Shown here piece by piece: positions 51,230 to 57,865 of a DNA stretch of 64,000 nucleotides. Numbering within the stretch: the first letter of the stretch is position 1; the number at the start of each line of letters is the position of its first letter. Under the pieces are notes generated by a model. That model worked only from the letters and a program-made list of their open reading frames with translations. It was not told the DNA's origin and made no database searches. The DNA comes from Actinoplanes auranticolor (lineage in GTDB: Bacteria; Actinomycetota; Actinomycetes; Mycobacteriales; Micromonosporaceae). The DNA lies in NCBI RefSeq assembly GCF_018332655.1, contig NZ_BOQL01000001.1, positions 98,840-162,839 on the forward strand, written 5' to 3'. The position numbers and the translations under genes are program-made.

Positions 51230-51940
51230 ATGCACCTGCTCGCCGTGACCGTCGAAGCCCCCGAACCGGCGCGGACGGCGCAGTTCTGGGCCGCCCTGCT
51301 CAACCGCGACGTCATCGACGATGCGGGCGCTCTGCTGGTGCCGGGCGACGACACCCAGATCGGCCTCCGCTTCGTGACGGGCCGCGCGGGCCGCCTCGGC
51401 GCGAGCCGCATGCACCTGCACCTGACCAGCGCGGACGTCGACGAGCAGCAGCAGACGGTGGCGACGGCGCTGAAGCTCGGTGGCCGCCACCTGGACGTCG
51501 GGCAGCAGCCGGAGGAGGAACACGTCGTCCTGGCCGACCCGGCGGGCTACCCGTTCTGCGTGATCGAGCCCGGTAATGCTTATCTGGCCGGGTGCGGGCC
51601 GTTAGGTGAGCTCACCTGTGAGGGCAGCCGTGAAGTGGGTCTGTTCTGGAGCAAGGTGCTGGGCTGGCCGCTGGTGTGGGACCAGGACGGCGAGACCGCC
51701 ATCCAGTCACCCGGCGGCGGCACCAAGATCGCCTGGGCAGGCCCGCCCGTACCCCCGAAAACCGAACCGAACCGGCAGCGCTTCGACATCGTCACCGCCG
51801 ACCGGCAAGCGGCGCTCGACGCCTTGATCTCCCTCGGCGCCACCCGGCTCGCGGCCGCTGAGAATGGCCCGGCCCTGCTGGCCGACCCCGACGGCAACGA
51901 GTTCAACGTCCGGCGAACCGGCCGCGTCTCTGATCGTTGA
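51230..51940 (+). CDS. Two-domain VOC family protein
   Basis: A 236-residue protein with two VOC/glyoxalase domains. The first starts MHLLAVTVEAPEPARTAQFW, ending VLADPAGYPFCVIEPG; the second starts SREVGLFWSKVLGWPLVWDQ, ending LLADPDGNEFNV. Such two-domain VOC proteins are usually cytoplasmic and of unknown substrate. A TTA leucine codon lies at 51602-51604. A GTG one codon upstream (51227) is also possible. Confidence 0.85.
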   Translation: MHLLAVTVEAPEPARTAQFWAALLNRDVIDDAGALLVPGDDTQIGLRFVTGRAGRLGASRMHLHLTSADVDEQQQTVATALKLGGRHLDVGQQPEEEHVVLADPAGYPFCVIEPGNAYLAGCGPLGELTCEGSREVGLFWSKVLGWPLVWDQDGETAIQSPGGGTKIAWAGPPVPPKTEPNRQRFDIVTADRQAALDALISLGATRLAAAENGPALLADPDGNEFNVRRTGRVSDR

Positions 51941-51997
51941 CCCACCGCGGCGAGCTGACCTGCCGCCGGATCGTTCCTGGTATCCGGGCCGCCGAGG

Positions 51998-52429
51998 TCA
52001 GCCCTGACCCGGGCCGTCCTCCACCCTTGAGCGGGGCGGGCCGAGTAGCCGTTCCAGCAGCCGCGGCTCCCCGGGCCAAGCGGCCATCAACACCTCCCGG
52101 GGCACCTGCCGCCCCGCGTACCGCAAGGCCAGCGCGACCACCACGATGTCGTCCAGCGGCCCGATCACCGGAATGAACTCAGGAATCAGATCGATCGGAC
52201 TCGCCACCCAGATCCCCGCGACAACGATCGCGATCCGGGCCCGCCGCGGCACCCGCGGATCCTTCCGCAATCGCCGCACGGTCGTCACACAGTCCGGAAT
52301 GAAGGCAGCCAGATCCCGCAGAATCCCCGGCGGCAGCCGCCGCGCCAGAACAAGCAGCAACGCCCAGCTGCCCACAAGGCACACCAGCGCAATACCGAGC
52401 CCGATAAGCCAGCCCCGCAGGTCGGTCAC
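51998..52429 (-). CDS. YkvA/DUF1232 membrane protein
   Basis: A 143-residue protein: N-terminal transmembrane helix (LIGLGIALVCLVGSWALLLV) and a DUF1232 core, IWVASPIDLIPEFIPVIGPL followed by DDIVVVALALR, the family signature. GTG start at 52429. Function of DUF1232 is unknown. It lies just downstream of the TgpA-like gene (74-bp gap) and may be the last gene of that long operon. Confidence 0.85.
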   Translation of the reverse strand: MTDLRGWLIGLGIALVCLVGSWALLLVLARRLPPGILRDLAAFIPDCVTTVRRLRKDPRVPRRARIAIVVAGIWVASPIDLIPEFIPVIGPLDDIVVVALALRYAGRQVPREVLMAAWPGEPRLLERLLGPPRSRVEDGPGQG

Positions 52430-52503
52430 CCCCGAACCCTACGGCGCCGAAGCCGCCATCGAGCCCCAGTCCCGCGGCCCGCGCGTCGCTGGAGCCGCCC
52501 CTG

Positions 52504-55203
52504 TCAGTCGCGGTGCCAGCGCAGCGGACCCGGATGCAAACTCCACCAGAGCCGCCGCCACCAAGACCTCTTGGCCCGCAGCGCCTCCGCATACGCGACC
52601 GCCTGCTGCCCGGCCCGCTCAGCCTGCTGCTCATCAGCCGCCCCCGGCGCGAAACCAACCGTGTTGACGGCCGCCACAAGCTCATCCAACGGCGGCATCT
52701 CATAACCGGCCGGCGGCGCGGCAGCCCGCACCAACCCGAGCCCATCACGATCGGGCGCATCCTCCGGCCGCCAGCCAACCGAAGCGGCATCAACCGCGAC
52801 AGCACCGCCGCCGGCCTCCGACGTGGCCCCGGGCCCTCTTATGCCAGCTGTCGGGCCCGGACCCGCACCATCACCCTGCCCCGGTCCAGCCGTCACACCG
52901 ACCTGCCGCGCACTGCGCCCGCCCATGCCTGCGCCCGGCATGCCGGAATCTCCGCCCGACCCGCTCGGGCCTCCAGCCGACCCGCCCAACTCCGCGCCTG
53001 ACCTGTTCAGGCCCGCGCCCGACCCGCCCGCGCCGGACCCGCCCGCGCCCGACCCGCCCGCGCCCGACCCGCCCGCGCCCGACCCGCCCGGGCCCGTGCC
53101 CGACCCGTCCGACCCGACACGCAACCTCCCGAACCTCCAACCCTTCCGCTGCCGCGGCACCGGCGGCAACGCCGCAAAAGCCGCCGCCTCACTGGCCGCA
53201 AGATGCCCCGGCACCGGCCTCCCCGCCAACCGCAAAGCGTCCGTGAACTCCCACCAAGCCCCGGTGATCCGCTCATCCGGAGCCCCCACCCCGAGCCGCC
53301 GCTGCCGCAACCCCCGCCGCATCACCACCACAGTCGCCCCCGCCGCGATCACCAGAAGCAACACCGATCCCGAAGCCCCGGTAGCCACCCACACCCCGGA
53401 AGCCCCGCCGTCCCCGGCCACCGGCGCCTGAGCAACAACCGGCGGCGCCGAAGCACTGGGCGCCTCCGAAGCCGGCGGCGGCTCGGACGTAGGAGGCGGC
53501 GACGGCTTGGGCGTGAAGTCCTCCTCGACCGGCCGCGGCTGGTCACTCTTGGGCAGCGGATCGAACGCCACCCATCCCAACTCGTCGAACAGCACCTCCG
53601 GCCACGCAACGGCGTCGCCCCCGGTCACCGGGCCGCCGTTCTTGGGCACGTCGAAACCGACCACCACCCGCGCCGGCAGCCCGGTCAGCCGGGCCAGCAA
53701 CGCGAACGACGCCGCGAACTGCTCGGAAGTCCCTCGCTGCCCGCCCTGGTTGCGCGGCCCGAACAGGAAGAACTGCAGATTCGGGTACGCATGCCCGCTC
53801 GGCGAGTCCGCGACCTTGCGGTAGTGCTCGGCCAGGAACTCCTCGATGGCCGCCGCCCGGTCGAAGGCACCGGCATTGCCGTCGGCGAGCTGTTCGGCCA
53901 GCCGCGTGACGTTGTCCGGAACCCCGGCACCGACGGTCAGGAAACGCGCCACCTCGTCACCGGTGGGGGAGTCCGCCGACGGAAGCAGGTTGAAATCCGG
54001 TTCCTGCGCCTGCGATGTGACCGTGTAACGAACCCCCGGCTTCAGACCCTCCGGGCTGATCAACGTGCCACTGGCCGGGTCGTACGCGACGCGTACCCCG
54101 TCCACGCCGGTCGGTGTCGGCACCACCGGCAGCAGCCGCCCGGTCAGCTCAGCCACCGTGATGTCCTGCGTGACCCGCCGCAACGGCACGTCGGGCAGCG
54201 CGGCCGCGGTCGGCAGCACCCGCCCGGCGTTGCGGTAGGTCGCCCCGACCCGCCACGTCACCCCGTCGTAGTCGGGCAGCACCGCCAGCCGCAACCGCAC
54301 CGGCCCCGGGCCCGCAACGCCGGGACCGACCTCGAGCAGCTTCTGCTCCGGCGTCAGCGCCCACCCGGAGATCCGGTTCAACGGACTCTCGTCCAGGCTG
54401 TCCACCTGCGGCGGTTCGACGTACCGCCGGGGGTCGACCGGGGTCGCGGAGACCCGGCCGCCGACCCACGGCCCGACCACGACGATCAGCCCGAGCAGCA
54501 CAACCAGCCCGGCGGCCGCCCCGGCCAGCGCCCGGCCGCGCACGGCCGCGCGGGTCTTCGGCGGTACGTCGGACAGCGCCGGCCCGCTCGCCGGCCGCGC
54601 ACTGACCGCCAGCGCCACCGCCACGAGCCCGGCAAACAGCACCGTCGGCCACCCGGCAGTCCCAGCATTGGGCCCGACGACGTAGAGCGCGCCCCCGTAC
54701 AGCGCAGCCGCGGGCACACACCCGAGCAGCACCCGCCCCGACCGCAACGCCACCTCGGCCCCGGCCAGCCCGGCCAGCCAAGCGGCAACAACGGGAACGA
54801 CCACGGTGTCCGGCGTCGACTCCACCGGAATCATCGCGGTCAACAGCCGCGGAATCCCATTGACCAGCGCATCGGTGACGATCCCGGTCAGCGATCCGGC
54901 CATCTCAGCACGGTCCGCCGCCACCCGCAGAGCCCCGAGCGTGTACCCACCCAGCAACACCACCGACATCGGCGCGATCGTCCACGACGGCAACCGCCGC
55001 GCCGCCACACTGACCCCCACCGACCCGAGCGCCGCCCCGGCGACGAGCTGCGTCAGCAACGCATCGGCATAAATCCGCCCGAGCACCACCCCGGAAAGCC
55101 CGATCAAAATCACCAGAGCCACGGGTACGACCGCAGCCCGCAACCATCTACCCACCGCGAACCTCGTCCCCGGCGCCGGGCGCACACCACGGCCCCGCCC
55201 CAT
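52504..55203 (-). CDS. TgpA-like transglutaminase-fold membrane protein, catalytic residues lost
   Basis: An 899-residue protein: about six N-terminal transmembrane helices (1-240), an extracytoplasmic transglutaminase-like domain (about 460-550), a Pro/Ser linker, a further transmembrane helix (about 600-625) and a long cytoplasmic tail. The core should read G-x-C-E-x-F and D-A-H-A-W, but here it is RGTSEQFAASFALLA (Ser493 for Cys) and GDAVAWPEV (Val532 for His); only the Asp in FDPLP is left. It is thus probably an inactive scaffold. The tail contains a (GSGAG)n repeat. It follows the DUF58 gene after a 117-bp gap. Confidence 0.82.
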   Translation of the reverse strand: MGRGRGVRPAPGTRFAVGRWLRAAVVPVALVILIGLSGVVLGRIYADALLTQLVAGAALGSVGVSVAARRLPSWTIAPMSVVLLGGYTLGALRVAADRAEMAGSLTGIVTDALVNGIPRLLTAMIPVESTPDTVVVPVVAAWLAGLAGAEVALRSGRVLLGCVPAAALYGGALYVVGPNAGTAGWPTVLFAGLVAVALAVSARPASGPALSDVPPKTRAAVRGRALAGAAAGLVVLLGLIVVVGPWVGGRVSATPVDPRRYVEPPQVDSLDESPLNRISGWALTPEQKLLEVGPGVAGPGPVRLRLAVLPDYDGVTWRVGATYRNAGRVLPTAAALPDVPLRRVTQDITVAELTGRLLPVVPTPTGVDGVRVAYDPASGTLISPEGLKPGVRYTVTSQAQEPDFNLLPSADSPTGDEVARFLTVGAGVPDNVTRLAEQLADGNAGAFDRAAAIEEFLAEHYRKVADSPSGHAYPNLQFFLFGPRNQGGQRGTSEQFAASFALLARLTGLPARVVVGFDVPKNGGPVTGGDAVAWPEVLFDELGWVAFDPLPKSDQPRPVEEDFTPKPSPPPTSEPPPASEAPSASAPPVVAQAPVAGDGGASGVWVATGASGSVLLLVIAAGATVVVMRRGLRQRRLGVGAPDERITGAWWEFTDALRLAGRPVPGHLAASEAAAFAALPPVPRQRKGWRFGRLRVGSDGSGTGPGGSGAGGSGAGGSGAGGSGAGGSGAGLNRSGAELGGSAGGPSGSGGDSGMPGAGMGGRSARQVGVTAGPGQGDGAGPGPTAGIRGPGATSEAGGGAVAVDAASVGWRPEDAPDRDGLGLVRAAAPPAGYEMPPLDELVAAVNTVGFAPGAADEQQAERAGQQAVAYAEALRAKRSWWRRLWWSLHPGPLRWHRD
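53011..53100 (-). repeat. 15-bp tandem repeat in TgpA-like gene
   Basis: Five copies of GCCCGCGCCCGACCC (53011-53085, one with a single change) and a degenerate sixth (to 53100) encode repeated Gly-Ser-Gly-Ala-Gly on the minus strand. Such perfect repeats probably vary in copy number between strains and give a flexible cytoplasmic linker. Confidence 0.85.
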
Positions 55204-55320
55204 CGCCGTCGCCCGCGTTGCGGGTGAGTTCTGCCTCGACCGCGAGGCCGCGCCACCTCGTCCTGTGCCCTTCTCGGGCTTGCGGCGACCTGGCCCGGAC
55301 AGCGACGTGCCGCCCCGCCA

Positions 55321-56466
55321 CTACCATCCCCGCACCCCGTCCCAGGCGCCGGCGAACTGCACCCCGTCCTCGGCCTCGATGACGATGAGCCCACCACCGG
55401 CCGACACCGGCGCCGCATCCCGGTCACCGAACAGCCCGGCGATCACCACCGGATACGCCCCCCGCAACGCGGTCACCGCACCCAGATCGGTCCGCCCACC
55501 CGGCCCGGTCAGGTAGACCAGAGTGTCCCCGAGCCGGTTCTGCCGCAGACTGCGCAACGTCTGGCTGAGATCACCGGCCCGCAACTCGGCCTCCGTGAGC
55601 ACATCGAGGAACGGCCCCTGCGCGATCCCGGACACCAGATGCAACGCAACCGGCAGATCCTCCCGCACCGCCGCCGCAACGATCGAAGCCGCAGCCTCAC
55701 AACACGACTCGAACGAGTCCGCGGTCCCGTCACGAACATCGGGATGCGCCCCGGCCCGATCGTCGAGCAGCACGATGATGGTCGGCTCACTGGTGTCAAG
55801 CTGCTCCCGCACCATGAGCTCACCGACCTTGGCCGAACTGCGCCAGTGCACCCGCCGCAACTCGTCCCCGATGACGTACTCCCGCAACGAATCGAACGTG
55901 ATGCTGCCCTGCGGCACCTTGTCGATCCGCCCGTCGAGACTGCGCGCCATACCCGCGGGAACGGCCCGCAACAGATGAATCCGCGGATGCACCCACACAC
56001 TGGCGACGCCACCATAGGTCCGCGACAACGTCATGAGCCCGAGCGGATCGGTCCGCGTAACCCGCAAAGGCCCCACCGGCACCACACCCCGCCGCTGCGT
56101 AGGAACCGGATACTCCACGGTGGTGTCCCGCCCCGGCCGCAACCGCAGCAGCGGAACGGGCACACTCGCGGACCCGCACCGATCAGCGGCAACCAGATTC
56201 GCAGCCCGCACCTTGCTGGTGTTGTGCACGGTCAAAGTCATGGTGGCCGGCTCCCCCCGCGCCACCCGGTCCGGGTCGGCCACCCGCTCCACCCCGAGCC
56301 CGGGCCGCCACACGGCGAAGACGACCCCGCAGAGCACCGCGACAGCAGCAGCGGTACCCAGCAACGCCAGATCCGGATACCCGAACCTGAACCCGGCAAC
56401 CAGCAACGCCAACGCAGCAACCAGAACGCCGGCCCCGCGCGCGGTGACCCCACCGAGCCGCCTCAC
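55321..56466 (-). CDS. DUF58 protein
   Basis: A 381-residue protein with two N-terminal transmembrane helices (about 10-50), a beta domain with DPLGLMTLSRTYG, and the DUF58/vWA-like core FDSLREYVIGDELRRVHW then RSSAKVGELMVRE. DUF58 proteins are standard partners of MoxR ATPases in actinobacteria and are thought to act at the cell envelope. GTG start overlaps the stop of the repeat ORF (GTGA). The C-terminal part (IIVLLDDRAGAHPD) resembles a degenerate vWA fold. Confidence 0.9.
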   Translation of the reverse strand: MRRLGGVTARGAGVLVAALALLVAGFRFGYPDLALLGTAAAVAVLCGVVFAVWRPGLGVERVADPDRVARGEPATMTLTVHNTSKVRAANLVAADRCGSASVPVPLLRLRPGRDTTVEYPVPTQRRGVVPVGPLRVTRTDPLGLMTLSRTYGGVASVWVHPRIHLLRAVPAGMARSLDGRIDKVPQGSITFDSLREYVIGDELRRVHWRSSAKVGELMVREQLDTSEPTIIVLLDDRAGAHPDVRDGTADSFESCCEAAASIVAAAVREDLPVALHLVSGIAQGPFLDVLTEAELRAGDLSQTLRSLRQNRLGDTLVYLTGPGGRTDLGAVTALRGAYPVVIAGLFGDRDAAPVSAGGGLIVIEAEDGVQFAGAWDGVRGW

Positions 56467-56873
56467 GCCGACGCCGCCGCTACCGCCGGGCTCCGACTTC
56501 GCGAAACCGCAGGGTCTTGATGAGCTGAAGCCGCGACCCGCTCGCCCCGCGCAGGGCTCACCGGGCGCCGATAGCCGTCGCTGCGCTGCCGACTGGAACG
56601 CACCGGGTATCGTCGGCCGTCGCGCCGCCCCCGACCCGCTTCCGCCGGGCGCCAGCAGCCGTCACCGTGCTGTCCACTAGCCTCGGCCGGGCATTGGACT
56701 TGGTCACCGCGCTGTCGGCCTGAGCTTGCGGGGCACCGGCAGGCGTCGCGGCGCTGCCGGTCCGGGCTTGCCGGGTACTGATAGGCGTTGCGGCGCTGCC
56801 GGCCCGTGCCCGCCGCGCTCCGGCAGACGTCACCGCCGCATCGACCGGATCTGCGCTCGATACCGGCGCTCAT
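56463..56873 (-). CDS. Small Arg-rich repeat protein coupled between MoxR and DUF58
   Basis: A 136-codon frame whose ATG overlaps the MoxR stop (ATGA, 56873-56870) and whose stop overlaps the DUF58 GTG (GTGA, 56466-56463). Residues 10-107 are seven consecutive 14-residue repeats of the form [GDS]-R-Q-R-x-D-x4-P-[AV]-x2, for example DRQRRDACRCPASS and SRQRSDGYRRPVSP. The protein is very basic and contains several Cys. No known family. The precise couplings at both ends argue that it is translated; against this, the composition is odd and an open frame also exists in another phase (56558-56833). Possibly a nucleic-acid- or membrane-binding linker protein. Confidence 0.5.
   Translation of the reverse strand: MSAGIERRSGRCGGDVCRSAAGTGRQRRNAYQYPASPDRQRRDACRCPASSGRQRGDQVQCPAEASGQHGDGCWRPAEAGRGRRDGRRYPVRSSRQRSDGYRRPVSPARGERVAASAHQDPAVSRSRSPAVAAASA
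56553..56846 (-). repeat. Seven degenerate 42-bp tandem repeats
   Basis: A degenerate tandem array with 42-bp period; each unit includes a variant of CGGCAGCGC(C/G)GC-GAC followed by CCGG(C/T). The frame in phase with the neighbouring genes yields the 14-residue protein repeat. Copies are diverged (about 60-80 percent alike), so the array is old rather than a recent slippage product. Confidence 0.7.
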
Positions 56874-57856
56874 GCCCCGACGCGCTGGTTGTCCGGCAGC
56901 GGCACCGGCACCGACCGCACCGCGTCATCCAGCACCTCAACCGCCGTGACCCCGCGCAGCTGAGCATCCGGCGACAGCAGCACCCGGTGCGCGAACACCG
57001 GCCCGATCAGCGCCTTGAAGTCCTCTGGCAGCACATACCCGCGCCCGTTGATCAGCGCGTACGCCGACGCCGCCCGGGTCAGCGCGATCACCCCACGCGG
57101 GCTCACCCCGACCCGGACCTGCGGGTGGTCACGGGTCGCGGCGGCAAGCCGGACCGCGTACGTGTAGAGCGGGTCAGCGATGTGCACCCGCAGCGCCATC
57201 CGCACCATCTCGCCGACCGTGGCCGTGTCGGTGACCGGTTCCAGCGCGTCGGGGGAGCGCAGCGCCGCCCCGCGCAGCACCTCGACCTCGACGTCCTCGG
57301 CGGGATAGCCGACCGACAGCTTGACCAGGAACCGGTCGAGCTGGGCCTCCGGCAGCCGGTAGGTGCCGTCCATCTCGACCGGGTTCTGCGTGGCCACCAC
57401 CAGGAACGGCTGCGGGACCGGGTGCGGCACGCCGTCGACGGTGACCCGGCGCTCCTCCATGACCTCCAGCAGGGCCGACTGGGTCTTGGGGGAGGCGCGG
57501 TTGATCTCGTCGGCGATGACGATGTTGGCGAACACCGGGCCGGGGTGGAACTCGAAGCCGCGGCTGGCCTGGTTGAAGATCGTCACGCCGGAGACGTCTG
57601 AGGGCAGCAGGTCGGGGGTGAACTGGATGCGCCGCCACTGACCGCGGACGGCGGCGGCGATGGCCCGGGCCAGCGTGGTCTTGCCGACGCCGGGCACGTC
57701 CTCCAACAGCACGTGCCCCTGGGCGAAGAACGCCGTGAGCGCGAGCCGGACGACCTCGGGCTTGCCCAGCACAACCGTGCCGATGCGGTCGGCGAGCTGC
57801 GCCGCGACGGCGGCGAAGCCCTGGATGTGCTGGTGCGGCAGGGGTTCGTTGCTCAC
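56870..57856 (-). CDS. MoxR-family AAA ATPase
   Basis: A 328-residue MoxR AAA+ ATPase: Walker A EDVPGVGKTTLAR, Walker B VIADEINRASPKTQ, sensor 1 VATQNPVEMDGTY, arginine-finger region LDRFLVKLSVGYP and sensor 2 VGVSPRGVIALTRAA. It probably acts as a chaperone or activator for the DUF58/TgpA membrane partners in the operon. GTG start at 57856 lies 9 nt after the Fn3 gene stop. Confidence 0.94.
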   Translation of the reverse strand: MSNEPLPHQHIQGFAAVAAQLADRIGTVVLGKPEVVRLALTAFFAQGHVLLEDVPGVGKTTLARAIAAAVRGQWRRIQFTPDLLPSDVSGVTIFNQASRGFEFHPGPVFANIVIADEINRASPKTQSALLEVMEERRVTVDGVPHPVPQPFLVVATQNPVEMDGTYRLPEAQLDRFLVKLSVGYPAEDVEVEVLRGAALRSPDALEPVTDTATVGEMVRMALRVHIADPLYTYAVRLAAATRDHPQVRVGVSPRGVIALTRAASAYALINGRGYVLPEDFKALIGPVFAHRVLLSPDAQLRGVTAVEVLDDAVRSVPVPLPDNQRVGA

Positions 57857-57865
57857 TGGGGTTCC

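Noticed and set aside
53011..53100. CRISPR or origin iterons
   Set aside because: 15-bp perfect repeats in phase with a Gly-Ser-Gly-Ala-Gly linker in a coding region.
53203..55227. 674-codon plus-strand frame rich in Arg/His/Pro
   Set aside because: Antisense to the TgpA-like gene; no recognisable domain.
56553..56846. CRISPR array
   Set aside because: The 42-bp units are contiguous and degenerate with no unique spacers, and they are in frame with a coupled ORF; no cas genes are present.
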